Origin: Ctena decussata
Taxonomy: Eukaryota > Mollusca > Bivalvia > Lucinida > Lucinidae
Direction: 5' to 3'
Assembly: GCA_963989385.1 (NCBI GenBank)
Contig: OZ022508.1
Span: 48,709,087-48,773,086, forward strand
Length of the DNA: 64,000 nucleotides
This document shows positions 31,276 to 43,608 of the stretch, in pieces. Made by a program: the position numbers and the translations under genes. The notes under the pieces are model-generated. The model searched no databases. It was given only the letters and a program-made list of their open reading frames with translations, and had not been told where the DNA came from. Within the stretch, counting starts at the first letter, position 1, and every line of letters starts with the position of its first letter.

Positions 31276-34200
31276 CTGATCAGCATGTCATTCATTTTTT
31301 TGTATTCTAAGCTGCAGAGCACAACAAAAGGAAAGCGTCTGCTAAGTTTCGAGGAGATACTTTAAATCTTCTTGGGTTTATTTCAGACTGCTGTATTTAC
31401 CACAAATCACCACTTTATCCACTGTCACCTCAGGAACAGCTGCAGCAATGCATACTGAACTAAGAAATATCATCCATTTTCTCTTCAGCACTGAGGTGTC
31501 ATTCCGTAACATAAGAAGCCTTATCGGACAATAATTATAGGAATAAGAAACAGTCGGTAAAGGTTTGACCACGGCCCATTGTTGAATAATAGTCTAATAT
31601 CAACTTTATGGATATAAATGTATTTTGCATCTTTTTATTTTAGAGTGACCATAATGCGCTTTCGAGGTCTTTGTGTTTAGCTATGAACCAAAAGCACACG
31701 GCCACTTCTGTCACATTTTTAACTCATCTTTTTATGTCAGTACTGAATAAAGGCTTTATTTTCTAAGTAGGGGTCATTACAAAGAGACAGGTTGGAAAAA
31801 TTACGTCTTAAACGTAATTAAGGCTAACAATGTTTTGCCCTCCCGCATTGTCCGTAATGTAAATAGGAGCAGAAATTTCATGTAAATTTCACCATTTCTT
31901 TTCAATTGTACCACGCCCACACTATAATCTTTCCCTACAAGTGTTTGGACAGTGGGCACCTGGTGAGGGGTCTGCTAAAAAAAGATGGTCAGTTGAGAGT
32001 CAAATGACTCTATTCGGCCAAACACGCCCACGTACAACTATCTTACTACTCCCATTTTGATCCATGCGCGTCATTTGATATGTCAGCGCACGTGCGCTGT
32101 TTGTTTTTCGTCATCAACGCTAGAAAGTGATCGTTAGTTGAAGTTTGAGACAATTAATTTTATTCCAGTATCCTTTATTTGTTTAATCTGTATTTCGACA
32201 TTTCATTTGTTATATTTAAATATAAGAGAATTGTTTCTAAGCTTTAAATCTTAAAGATTTGACCCGCTTTAAACACTAGCAATTTGCAGGCGCCTTTCTA
32301 TTCATCGCATGGGCTTTTTTGTCCTAGATCTAATATGTTTAATTAGCAATGTCTATTTTTTTCAGATGGATGAAAATATTTTTTATATTATAGAAACTTT
32401 AGTCGAACGCACCAGTAGTGATCTGTTTTAATCCCATAGGATCCGATGCAATTCAAAACATGTGTAATGTTTTTTTATATATAAACTCGGTCGATCTTGA
32501 CACTCTGAAAAGACAGCATGCCCTTGTCTCCACAGTAATCGACTGTAGGACACACCAGCCCTGATAGTTTCACATTATCTTCACTCCATCTTACAACACC
32601 AATATGTTTACTACGCAAAAATGTAATCATCGACCCTTTTTATACTTTTCTCTCTCTTTCACACATACCAACAGAAAAAACACCAACCACGCACTTTGTC
32701 TACACGACTCATTTTATGGCTCTGTATACTCTTTACTGAATGCTGAAAGTGGCAGCTAAATAGTCCCTTATTTTACCCACCGTTTGTTATTTGCGTGTAA
32801 TGCGCCATCACTGTATAAACCAGGAACTGTTTGGGATAGCATTCAAGAGATCAGATACATGAAAAAATGCTTTATGTTTGCCTAACAGCAACAACAACAA
32901 CGATAATAATTATAATATTCAATACTTTAATTTTGCGTGCGAATGATGTCACGTCGTTTGAAGATAGAAACAGAGCAGACGGAACGCTCATGGCCGAAGT
33001 CGCCGTCACTGTCATTTCTCAACTGTTTGGCTGTGCGAGACCATGGATGGTGATAAGTTGATGATAAATTACGTGAACAATGGCACAGTTCGCATCAGCG
33101 GTCAGGTAGGCCTCGTGCCACGACCTCGAGAATGGACAGTCTGATAACGTTGACGCATTTATGTGAACCAGGTTTTGCCGACGACCGTCACTGCTAGACA
33201 TTATGGATTATCTGCCCAAACCATCCGTAACAGTTTTGGACAAATCCACCTTTTTATTTATTTTTGTTTTTGCTAGCTAAATGTGCATTACGAGAATCAT
33301 CCGAATACATGTAATAGTAAATGATTTCTCTCAGAGTTTATACCAATAAAGGAAATACGAAATCAGTTCTTTAATGGTCCTCCTTTGGCTATCTTAAAAC
33401 GACATTATGACAGCCAGAATATTACTCGGAATATAATTATGTCCCGGAGACAATATTGTGGATGTCTGTTACTGCGTTATCCGCTTAATAAACACCTCTG
33501 GGAGAGCTACCATTTTTACTCTCAAATACCAGGAAAGAAATGCCAGACTGCTCTGGATCTCGTTGGACCGATCAGACTGTTCCTTGGAGAAAACAGCTAT
33601 CTGACTTTACCATTGGCCCTACCATTTAGTGAACAAAGTCATGTATTGATGTCTAACGGGTCACACAGGAAAGAGTTCATAGACGTTCGGTGTCCCAATA
33701 CATCCAGCTCCTTGCTAAATTATCCAGTATCAGGGATTTGTCTAAATCAGTGGAAACAGTTCCAGATTCAATATTAGCCCCTAAAGATTGGTTTAATTTC
33801 AATTACAATCGTATCACCAATGAAGCTTTGTTTTAGACAACTGATATTGTTTTTGGGGTCTTTAGGACGCTTAATTAGTGACAAATGGGAAGAATTGAAT
33901 CCTCAATTAGGAAATTAGCCCAAGATATGTCAGGCTAGTGAGAAAATTAGCACATGGTGACAAAACTTAAAGCGCAAGATTTAATAACAAAGCGTTTGAT
34001 TGATCATGTTCCTCGTAAAATGATCAAGAAATTGCCATCTCTCAGACGCTTTATAAAGCACATGCCAAAATAATGACTAGACATTTTCTGGAAATGTTTA
34101 ATATCTTTTCTCGTAAAATTCCTTTATAGCAAATTTTACACTGTGAATTGAAAAGATTGCCAAAAATTGCTATTTTGAGAAAAAGGGAATCTTTATATTA

Positions 34201-34342
34201 ATGCACTAATAGGTTTTGGCACTCTCCAGTCCCTGTTTTATCATAGCATACTGGAATATGGGACTACGATGACGATCAACAAAAAAAAAAACAAGCGCAC
34301 AGTTTGCATGTTGCTATGTCTGTTATTGATACATTGTTTCTG
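31276..34342. other. Long anonymous non-coding region
   Basis: Three kilobases without a supported gene. An open frame of 130 codons at 33385-33777 has no recognisable domain. No clear repeat edges seen. Confidence 0.45.
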
Positions 34343-34506
34343 GTGTTAAGGTTAGCCCGGTGACCACCTACATGGGAAATGCTGTTCACCTGGCTGGTGC
34401 TTATGATGTATTTGGTGGTGTCTACTTTTGTGTTGTCTTTTCCCTCGTGGTGTCTTGGGTGGGATCTGGGATTGAATTGTGTCAGTTTCTGAGAATTTTC
34501 CTACTT
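34343..34506 (+). repeat. Dispersed repeat B, copy 2
   Basis: GTTAGCCCGGTGACCACCTA, CATGGGAAATGCTG, TTTGTGTTGTCTTTTCCC, GTGGGATCTGGGATTGAATT, GTGTCAGTTTCTGAGAATTT. It matches the minus strand of 26996-27141. The 104-codon open frame starting here (GTG start) is a product of the repeat. Confidence 0.7.
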
Positions 34507-36085
34507 ACTTTTGCAGATTTTATTGTTTACAAAATATTGCACGAAATTCGTGTAGCGTTCAACATGTTTACATATACAATCACACTGCATTCTGTGTTAT
34601 CATTGATTCAGTACTTTATGTCATCACCAACTAAAACAGATGTCACTATTATTTTCAAAAACTGTGTAGTCTAAATAAGAATCTGAACGAAGCTGTCATG
34701 ATGTGGCATATGTACGTGAGGTCGGCTGGTACGTGGGCGATCGTTGACGGTTCCAGTGATGTTTTACCATTATCTATGACAAGATATGAATAACTTGAGA
34801 GATTGTCAAACTGACTTCGCTACGAAGCTTTCCTTCTGTCTAATTTCGAGCATGTATTGAAAGTGGGCAATTGAATTTCAGTTGATTTTATTCCGTTCAA
34901 TTTTGCATTATCATTTTTTGTTCTTTCTCTACATCTTGCCACACACACACTGACCGTAAAATCATGTCTGTGAAGAAGTGAAACCATTCGACCATATGAC
35001 ACGATCAGTATGTGCAGAACATATACATCTCGGTATAAGTAACGAACAACAGTATATTTAGCTCTAGTGACCATAGAATCGTCAAACCAGTATAATATGG
35101 CTCCTTGTATGTACTCCTTGTGTCAAAACAAGAGGCAGAGTAAAAAGGAGCACCTAATAGAGATGCCAGTAGACGTCAAAGTCGTAAGGAACCATTATGG
35201 AATGCTTTACCCGACGTTTTTGGCTTGCCGCTTCGACGCTTCGGCGGCAAGCCTATGTATTCAGACAGGGTATGACTTCCTGTCATGCGCACTCCAGCGG
35301 AAGACGCTGATTTGTTCCCAGCTTCGAGAATGGTTCATAATGGCAAGTGGAGAACCAATATATGGAGAGCGTCTACGGGGCGCAACTTCGTTTGACTGTT
35401 TCTTTTACTTAAGCACCGAAAAATAACGACACGCCACAATCTGGCACACCATATTCGAACATGTCTAGCATCTTTTGCCTTACTGAAAACATGAATTATT
35501 ATTTTTTTATTTATTTATCCGGTGTATTTGAATGTTTCTTGATTGTCCACTGTCAAATAAGGTCAAAGAACGACATGCGCAATTTGCGGGCATTATGTAA
35601 AATATGGACTGGACTTGGACTCTGGACTCTGGACTTCGGGCTGTGTAAAACCTGGACTTCAGACTTCGTAAAACCTGGACTTTGGACTCTGGAGTTTGTA
35701 AAACCTGGACTGAAATATTTCAACAATAGTTGTTATGCCTGTACTAACAGTGTAGAGCGTATATCCAAATAAGACTACTGGTTGGAACAGTCTGATCAGG
35801 GTCTGTGCCAACAGCCTTATTTAAAAGCATATACTGGTTTTACAGACAAGGTGTTTGATTGTATTTACTAGATACTATTTCTTATTTTTTCATAAGAGTA
35901 CATTGAAATTCAGTTTCTTATTTTTTCATAAACGTACAATGTAATTCAGGTTAATGTAAGTGTCTTATTGAAAAAAATTCAATTCAGGAAACACAACATG
36001 TGTGGGAAAATATCAGTATCTTACTGTTGCCGTCAAATCATCCATTTCTAGGCCTATGCAATTTTAACAGTTGCCTTCCTTTTTC
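34507..36085. other. Anonymous region containing one minisatellite
   Basis: No gene supported. An open frame at 35067-35426 has no recognisable domain. The only clear structure is the TGGACT minisatellite at 35608-35712. Confidence 0.45.
35608..35712 (+). repeat. Minisatellite of TGGACT(C/T) and GTAAAACC
   Basis: TGGACTGGACTTGGACTCTG starts a run of TGGACTT/TGGACTC heptamers, then a higher unit GTAAAACCTGGACTT repeats about three times with gaps of 20-25 bp. Confidence 0.8.
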
Positions 36086-36112
36086 AATAAAACTTGCTAA
36101 AATTTAGAGGGT

Positions 36113-36378
36113 CAAGGAAGCGTAGCGCAGCCGGTAGCGCGTTTTGACTCAAGAGCCAGAGGTCCCGGGTCCGATACTCGCTCCGGCCACATACTTTCGT
36201 TTCTCCTTCCGCTAATTCTAGAATGCCCTTCTTGTCAGCTACTGGTGAAAGTATGTGCACTTAGTACTGGTTAACCGCTTAGGAGGTCTAAGTCTGCCCA
36301 GGAATAGTGTGGTTAGGGTAACAGACCGTCCCGACATGACCATATTTTTTTATCATGGACGTAAAACGATAAAACAAC
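36113..36378 (+). mobile_element. SINE A, full-length copy with clear tRNA-like promoter
   Basis: The head has box A TAGCGCAGCCGG and box B-like GGGTCCGATAC, 40 nt apart, followed by the SINE A body (TTCTCCTTCCGC, TGTGCACTTAGTACTGG, CCGTCCCGACATGACC) and the tail GACGTAAAACGATAAAACAAC. Imperfect direct repeats AATAAAACTTGCTAAAAT (about 36087) and AATAAAACTACTAAAAT (about 36384) look like a 16-17 bp target duplication. Confidence 0.85.
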
Positions 36379-36569
36379 AATAAAATAAAACTACTAAAAT
36401 ACAGAAGAATTCTCTTTTTTTGCATTAAATCCCTATATAATGACAAAATATGTGATGGCCAAGGACAACACGCAAAATTCTGAAAACAAACATCCTGTGG
36501 AAGCAACAAAAATACATTGACTTGTAATCATTACCAATTACCAGTTATACTCTATACCGCAGACTTGCT

Positions 36570-36820
36570 GGGCCGCATAGTGCAGTCGGTGGTAAAAAAA
36601 CAGCGGTCCCGGGTTCGATATTCGGTCCGGCCACTTACTCTCATTTCCGCTTCCACTGAGTCGAGAAGGGCAGTTGTCAGTTACTTGCGAAAGTTAGTGC
36701 ACTTAGTAATAGTTGAGCGCTTAGGATGGCTAAGCCTTCCCAGGAATATTGTAGTTAAATTAACTGACCGTCCTTGTAGCTGTTTAGCGTGGACGTAAAA
36801 CAATAACACAACGACAACAT
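36570..36820 (+). mobile_element. SINE A, diverged copy with head
   Basis: Head GGGCCGCATAGTGCAGTCGG with box B GGGTTCGATATTC, but the middle of the tRNA-like part is replaced by an A-run. The body matches the family with more changes (ACTTGCGAAAGTTAGTGCAC), and a short piece is missing near the 3' end (CCGTCC directly to TTGTAGCTG). Confidence 0.75.
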
Positions 36821-37119
36821 ATTATACCACAGGCTTAACCGGTACTTATAACTGAACTCAATGATGACAATATACTAAAAAGAATAAGCTGAATATTTGC
36901 AGACGATCTATGGCAACTGTTTGGGAAGGAACTATCATTTTCATTATAACCTCCTCTCAGTGGTAGTCAGCTTTTAAATGTGCTCCAACAGAAATAAGGA
37001 GGCAAACAGTCATAAAAGTTGTTTCCCCTTGTAATAATAGCCATTGTGGCGGATGGTAAGATTTTTTTCCTACCAATCTGTCACAAATGAGGCTAGTAGG
37101 ACGAAATACTTCCACTCAT

Positions 37120-37335
37120 AATAGTAATAATAATAATCTTTATTTATAGTCGCTTAACAACTAACATCAGCTCTGTAGAGCTTTTATTACGACTTAATAA
37201 AACTATATACATATATACAAGCTGAGCTGTGGATATGTGACTTGCTCAAGGTCACAACGCTAGGGCCCTGGTGGGATTCGAACTCTGGACCCTTCGATCA
37301 TGAGTCGGGTTCGAATCCCACCACGCCACTGCGCT
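37120..37335 (-). mobile_element. tRNA-derived SINE of a second family
   Basis: The minus strand reads box A-like GAGCGCAGTGGCGTGG, then box B GAGTTCGAATCCC, then a conserved-looking GTTGTGACCTTGAGCAAGTC, and ends GACTATAAATAAAG followed by an (ATT)n tail. The head also contains an inverted second copy of the box B region (GGTGGGATTCGAAC), making a local palindrome. The GACCTTGAGCAAG element resembles the shared central domain of several animal SINE families; assignment is tentative. Confidence 0.65.
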
Positions 37336-38276
37336 CAACTATTTCCTTCTCATATCAGAAGTCAAGAACCATATATCATCTTATGTGTAAGGGGCTTGTA
37401 AAATAACTTTTCCAATGTAAGATGTATTTTTTCAACATTAAGACTTGACGATCTAATAATGAACATAACTTTGTCCTATCCGAACGGTTCAGGGAATATA
37501 GCAATGAAATTCCCGTCCATCTGTCTCTGTCCGTATGTTAGTACGTCCATTAGCATTTTTTTGTCCACTCTGTAACTTGAATACCCTTTGGACTATTTTC
37601 ATTACATTTCACCAGTTATGTGTAGTCCATTTGCTCCAAAGTACAAACACATTTCTGCTTAGTTCGCAAAAAAAAAAAAACAGGACGAAACTCCCATAAA
37701 TCTTCTAATGTCCTAAAAAATTTTATATAATAATACATAACAGAATACGAAAATCCTTATTTCTAAATGTTTTATGAAATATTTTTCATTAACAGTAATA
37801 CAAAAATTGACCTTTTGACTGTAGGTTATCATATGATTGTCAGAACAACCCGAATGTAGCGTAACCTCATTGTTACTACAGTTGTGGACGTTTTTAAATG
37901 AAGAAAGTGTCACCAAGTAAGATACCATCTCCTAAGACCACAAAACATGAACCACAAAATACCACAAACATTGAACTACATGTATTTCAGAAACAAAGCG
38001 CTAACTTGGCAAGCCTTTCCTTTTAAAAGGAAACTTTATTGCTACTCCTGATAGTTATTATTTCCACAAACAACACGAATTTGCAGCAGAGAATGCAGTA
38101 ACGTGCTATGTAACGCCAAACGTATACATCAAATTAAATAAAAGGCTTCACGGGAAAGTATACTTGAACATTGACTACTGAGTAGACACATATTTATCAT
38201 GCTTTTACATACTCTACGATGCAATCTTCATCTTATTATATATCTCCCTGCAGGCACACATTAAAATATCACTGAT

Positions 38277-38350
38277 TTAGCGTCGTGACGCTGAATCAAT
38301 ATTGATTGAAGGTTGTTTGAACGTTATGTGCCCAACGGGCTGTATAATAT
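38277..38350. mobile_element. Partial copy of the TTGATTCAACGT MITE
   Basis: GCGTCGTGACGCTGAATCAA, TATTGATTGAAGGTTG and ACGTTATGTGCCCAACGGGC match the right half of the MITE at 56661-56757, with changes. The left half is missing. Confidence 0.45.
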
Positions 38351-38402
38351 AATAATACCATTACCTTTGATTTTCCTTCGATGAACCTATTTCGGAGAAA
38401 CC

Positions 38403-38691
38403 GTGTTCATACTTCCATGAACAACAGTCGGTCACGCGACGTCGTTGGTACGCAACGTAAACAAAAAAACCCCAAAAAACTAATGGTCGTTGTAACGTCC
38501 TATTGGACGTCACGTCAATGCGACGGCCGTTTAACGTAAGCAGATTCCCTGTTGGTTAGTGACAGATTTGCGTCATATATTTTACAAAGCTGCTCTTTAA
38601 ATTCGAAAGTCATGCTCAAAATAATTTTAAAATTCAATGTAATTATAAGAGATAAATTTCATTTCTCAGAAGCTCATGGAAGTATGAACAT
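38403..38691. mobile_element. Possible MITE with TGTTCATACTTCCATGA ends
   Basis: TGTTCATACTTCCATGAAC at about 38404 is inverted at about 38671-38688 (CTCATGGAAGTATGAACA) with one mismatch. The interior is CpG-rich (ACGCGACGTCG, GGACGTCACGTC). No target duplication identified. Confidence 0.45.
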
Positions 38692-40236
38692 AAAGGGTCT
38701 CGTGCAAAGTTAACGCGTACGCATTTCGGGCGTCACTTACGCCCCGTGTTACGCAATCATGTTAGGCGGAGCATGTCAACCTGAGCTCAAAAAGTGTCTG
38801 AAAAAAATAACCACGGACGAAATGTTTTACCTCTGTTTTCCGTTAAATAAGCATATAGACATAGTGCTACCCTTGGCCCTGATGTTAATGGCTATGGGTA
38901 ACTGCAATGAGATTGTTTTCAATCTGGATATAGTACACCCAAACTCTGTATGTGGCGATCCATTATATGTTTTCATAAGGTATTTTTGTACACACTAGTT
39001 GTTTTAGGTTGAAAAATAAGATATTGTTGTACGCACGAAAAAATAAGGTATTGTTATACACACTAGCTTTATTAGGTTGAAAAATAACAGTCTTAGTAGT
39101 GTCAGTCTGTCACTTTGAACATCGGCTGAAGGCCACCTAGTACACGTGCATGCACTGTTATTTGTTTAATTCCTGAGCATTACCTATCTCTTTACTTTAC
39201 ATTAGTTATACATTTTACCAAGCCTGACCAGAAGCCATTAATTGGTTGAAGAAATTGGCTTAATAAAAAAACTACTGATCTTACTATTCAGAACTTATTC
39301 GACCAAAACTTTACTTTCAAACTGCTCAAGAGACTTTGACAGCAGGATGCAAGACACAAAATCTTCATCAGCTAGTTTACCTCCTTCGATAAGGTAGCCG
39401 TGTAATTTTATTAGAAGCTTCTTATTTTTTCGATACTTGCAGTACAGAAAAGTCCCGGTCCTTTTGTTACCTTTCCGTCCTTGGCCTTTTCAAAACTGAG
39501 TCAAGGTCATTAAAATATATTTATTCATTAGGCTTACAGTTTTTTGGTCTATTCATCGCTTCCAAAGGATCTAACAATTTAAAACTTTTCACATTATTCA
39601 TATAATCTATAAAAGTAAATCGAAATACATTACTTGGATCACCCAAGCTATTCTGTGAAGTAAGTTGACATTCTAAGCCCCTCTTATCTTGAGAAAATGA
39701 ACAGTCACCAAATTCTTTTACTGTTCCCCCTACGAATTAACACACGCATGTAAATTTAGAAATGTAGTGCAGAGATCCATCATTGAAATCATTATTGAAA
39801 ATAAGGTCAAGGTCAATAGAATATAATCGGCTAGAATATAAACACCAAATAACATAAATATCTAGTTTTGCCAGAATCAGTTGATCATTAACATTCGAAG
39901 TTCACCTGAGACCTTGAAAAGGGAGTCAGACGGTCATAAATTGTTTACTATCTATACTACTAAAAGTTTGATAGAAATCACTTTTTATACATCAAATTTT
40001 GTATTGAAAATGCAGAAATTCATGATAAAGTTTATACTCCTTATATTGTATATCGTCTTTGCTGCAACTCATGTAACTTGCAGTACTCATGAAAGTTCAC
40101 ACTTTGCACATTTGACAGATGAATCCATGCATCCTCAAAATCTTGCGTGACAATGCATTCCAACCCGAACTTCCGAATTGTCAGTTTTCCTCTTCTAAGA
40201 CTGTCAAGGATTTCATTTGATTTTTAGACCTTTAAA

Positions 40237-40458
40237 GTGTCTCGGGGACAGTTAAGAAATCGTTTAAGTGCCGAGAAAATGAACCGTGGGGTCAGAATGT
40301 TAGAATCCGGCGTCCCTCAACGTCGTGTTGCTGCGATTCTGAATGTGTCGCAGAGCGCAGTATCCAGAATGTGGAATCGTATCAAACCCACGGAGATCCT
40401 TCTCACAGACATGGCAGGGATCGGGACAGGACTATGACTCAACGTCAGGACCGTTTCC
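40237..40458 (+). pseudogene. Tc1/mariner transposase, N-terminal DNA-binding fragment
   Basis: From GTG at 40237 the frame reads VSRGQLRNRLSAEKMNRGVR, then MLESGVPQRRVAAILNVSQS and AVSRMWNR, a helix-turn-helix of the paired-like type used by Tc1-like transposases to bind inverted repeats. An in-frame TAG lies just upstream, so the native start is lost. After about 50 codons the frame slips (IKPTEILLTDMAG instead of the family order), and the ORF ends at 40437. The copy is then interrupted at 40459 by a MITE and resumes at 40867. Confidence 0.8.
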
Positions 40459-40855
40459 AGTCGGAACACTGCTCGGCCAATTCCGCGAATCAACCTCGGA
40501 TGTATGACGTGGGACTACTTACGTCACACGACTGTTGTTAGGAACAACGATATAAACAAAGATGGCCGCACTATCGCATCGAGTAAATAATAAAATGAGA
40601 AGAAGCAAATGTATTTTCTGTCTCGTCATTAATAATTGACTATTTTGTTTTAACTACAGCAAAGCATTAAATGATTGTCCGTGCAACAGCTGTAAAAGGT
40701 CGCAGGTCGAGAATCAATTCATTCGTAGACCTAGAGATCTACGGCTTCGGCGTATACTTTCGGCCGAACAACAAAATGTTGGATTTTGCTGCATATTGCT
40801 CCGCCTTACGTACGCCCGAGGTCTGATTCAACGAATTGGCCGAGGAGTTCCGAAT
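40459..40855. mobile_element. 397-bp MITE inside the Tc1 copy, 11-bp target duplication
   Basis: The left end AGTCGGAACACTGCTCGGCC and the inverted right end ATTCGGAACTCCTCGGCCAA share about 40 bp of imperfect inverted repeat, including CGGCCAATTC and GAATCA...CCTCGG. Both sides carry GGACCGTTTCC (40448-40458 and 40856-40866). Removing the element and one repeat joins the transposase sequence smoothly. A 9-11 bp duplication fits Mutator-like elements. There is no transposase inside. Confidence 0.88.
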
Positions 40856-40866
40856 GGACCGTTTCC

Positions 40867-41796
40867 TGTTGATTCAGGCGCGACGTCAGCGATTCTAGAA
40901 CGCCACGTCGTTGAATAACGAGTTCAGATACGGAACTGGAGTATGAATTTCTACACCAACAGTGAGAAACAGACTCCACAAGTTCGGACTGAATGCTAGA
41001 AGACCCGCTAAACGCTTTCCGTTAACGCGACAGCACAGATTGGACTTTGCCAGAACTCATGTCAGATGGACAATCCGTGATTGGACGCTAGTGCTGTTCA
41101 CGATGAGTCCAGATTCTGATTAGACTTCACCGACAAACGTCAATTAGTGTGGAGAATGTCAAAGGAGAGCTTTCATTACTTGAATGTAGCAGAATATGAT
41201 TGCTATGGCAAGGGTTCAGTCATGGTTTGGGTAGGCATTAGTGTCAACGGAAAAACTGACCTGTATGTGATTGAATGACGGCTGTGCGATACGGTAATGA
41301 GATTCTGGATCAATTTGTGAGACCTTACGCTGGTGCTGTCAGTCTGGATTGTATTCTGGTGGACGATAACGCCCGTCCCCACTGTGCACACATCACATAC
41401 GCATACCTGGAACGCGAAGTAATCGTATGTATGGACTGGCCAGCTCAATCACTGGACTTGAATCCGATTGAACATGGTGGGACATGCTTCAGCGCGCAGT
41501 TTCAGCGAGACCTGTGCAGCCTAGGACACTACAGGAGCTCAAGGATGCATTGGTGGCTGAATGGAGGCAGATTCCACAAAACCGGATACAGACGCTGATA
41601 AGGAGCATGCGTAGGCGATGTCGTGCTGTACTTGATGCCCGTGGACGTCATACGCGTTATTAGAGGCATTGTTGACAACGAACTGTAAAAATTGCAAAAA
41701 TTAAGATTTTTTACATCACTTGTGCCACGTCAAATTTTGGGGGTGCCTAGACATTTGCTGTAGCCCCGCTTGCATGCGCCAACATTTAGTGAAAAC
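40867..41796 (+). pseudogene. Tc1 transposase remnant, array copy 1
   Basis: Continues the interrupted transposase (LIQARRQRF...). The first catalytic aspartate region reads DESRF followed at once by TGA. VWRMSKESFHYLNVAEYD and GSVMVWVGISVNGK follow, then another TGA. A restart frame, 41275-41598, carries the second aspartate motif VDDNARPH and the LNPIE glutamate motif, then shifts frame at EHGG (a base lost from the usual EHVWD). All nine copies share these breaks, so the source was dead before amplification. Private variants include GATAACGCC and AATATGATTGC. Confidence 0.85.
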
Positions 41797-42702
41797 ATTC
41801 TAGAACGCCACGTCGTTGAATAACGAGTTCAGATACGGAACTGGAGTATGAATTTCTACACCAACAGTGAGAAACAGACTCCACAAGTTCGGATTGAATG
41901 CAAGAAGACCCGCTATACGCTTTCCGTTAACGCGACAGCACAGATTGGACTTTGCCAGAACTCATGTCAGATGGACAATCCGTGATTGGACGCTAGTGCC
42001 GTTCACGATGAGTCCAGATTCTGATTAGACTTCACCGACAAACGTCAATTAGTGTGGAGAATGTCAAAAGGAGAGCTTTCATTACTTGAATGTAGCAGAA
42101 CATGATCGCTATGGCAAGGGTTCAGTCATGGTTTGGGTAGGCATTAGTGTCAACGGAAAAACTGACCTGTATGTGATCGAATGACGGCTGTGCGATACTG
42201 TAATGAGATTCTGGATCAATTTGTGAGACCTTACGCTGGTGCTGTCAGTCTGGATTTTATTCTGGTGGACGATTATGCCCGTCCCCACTGTGCACACATC
42301 ACATACGCATACCTGGAACGCGAGGTAATCGTACGTATGGACTGGCCTGCTCAATCACTGGACTTGAATCCGATTGAACATGGTGGGACATGCTTCAGCG
42401 CGCAGTTTCAGCGAGACCTGTGCAGCCTAGGACACTACAGGAGCTCAAGGATGCATTGGTGGCTGGATGGAGGCAGATTCCACAAAACCGGATACAGACG
42501 CTGATAAGGAGCATGCGTAGGCGATGTCGTGCTGTACTTGATGCCCGTGGACGTCATACGCGTTATTAGAGGCATTGTTGACAACGAACTGTAAAAATTG
42601 CAAAAATTAAGATTTTTTACATCACTTGTGCCACGTCAAATTTTAGGGGTGCCTAGACATTTGCTGTAGCCCCGCTTGCATGCGCCAACATTTAGTGAAA
42701 AC
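41797..42702 (+). pseudogene. Array copy 2 (type A)
   Basis: 906 bp. It shares with copy 4 the variants GTGCCGTTCAC, TCAAAAGGAGAGC, TGATCGAATG and GATTATGCCC. Its frame 42181-42504 carries VDDYARPH, an asparagine-to-tyrosine change in the second catalytic motif. Confidence 0.85.
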
Positions 42703-43608
42703 ATTCTAGAACGCCACGTCGTTGAATAACGAGTTCAGATACGGAACTGGAGTATGAATTTCTACCCCAACAGTGAGAAACAGACTCCACAAGTTCGGAC
42801 TGAATGCTAGAAGACCCGCTATACGCTTTCCGTTAACGCGACAGCACAGATTGGACTTTGCCAGAACTCATGTCAGATGGACAATCCGTGATTGGACGCT
42901 AGTGCTGTTCACGATGAGTCCAGTTTCTGATTAGACTTCACCGACAGACGTCAATTAGTGTGGAGAATGTCAAAGAAGAGCTTTCATTACTTGAATGTAG
43001 CAGAACATGATCGCTATGGCAAGGGTTCAGTCATGGTTTGGGTAGGCATTAGTGTCAACGGAAAAACTGACCTGTATGTGATTGAATGACGGCTGTGCGA
43101 TACTGTAACGAGATTCTGGATCAATTTGTGAGACCTTACGCTGGTGCTGTCAGTCTGGATTTTATTCTGGTGGACGATAATGCCCGTCCCCACTGTGCAC
43201 ACATCACATACGCATACCTGGAACGCGAGGTAATCGTACGTATTGACTGGCCTGCTCAATCACTGGACTTGAATCCGATTGAACATGGTGGGACACGCTT
43301 CAGCGCGCAGTTTCAGCGAGACCTGTGCAGCCTAGGACACTACAGGAGCTCAAGGATGCATTGGTGGCTGAATGGAGGCAGATTCCACAAAACCGGATAC
43401 AGACGCTGATAAGGAGCATGCGTAGGCGATGTCGTGCTGTACTTGATGCCCGTGGACGTCATACGCGTTATTAGAGGCATTGTTGACAACGAACTGTAAA
43501 AATTGCAAACATTAAGATTTTTTTACATCACTTGTGCCACGTCAAATTTTGGGGGTGCCTAGACATTTGCTGTAGCCCCGCTTGCATGCGCCAACATTTA
43601 GTGAAAAC
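42703..43608 (+). pseudogene. Array copy 3 (type B)
   Basis: 906 bp. It shares with copy 5 TCAAAGAAGAGC and GGGACACGCTTC. It also has CTACCCCAACAG (shared with copies 7 and 9) and CTGTAACGAG (shared with copy 9). Frame 43086-43409 keeps VDDNARPH. Confidence 0.85.

Larger units (their letters stand above)
37336..40236. other. Anonymous region left of the Tc1 array
   Basis: No supported gene. It contains two small foldback candidates (38277 and 38403). The 5' inverted repeat expected for the Tc1 copy at 40237 is not recognisable here. Confidence 0.45.

Noticed and set aside
33385..33777. 130-codon frame as a host gene
   Set aside because: No recognisable domain, no splice context that I can support, and frames of this length occur by chance in 64 kb.
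34360..34674. 104-codon membrane-like frame
   Set aside because: It begins with GTG inside dispersed repeat B, and its hydrophobic look comes from T-rich DNA.
36113..36190. tRNA gene at the SINE A head
   Set aside because: Boxes A and B are present, but no acceptor stem closes and the sequence continues into the SINE body, so it is a SINE promoter.
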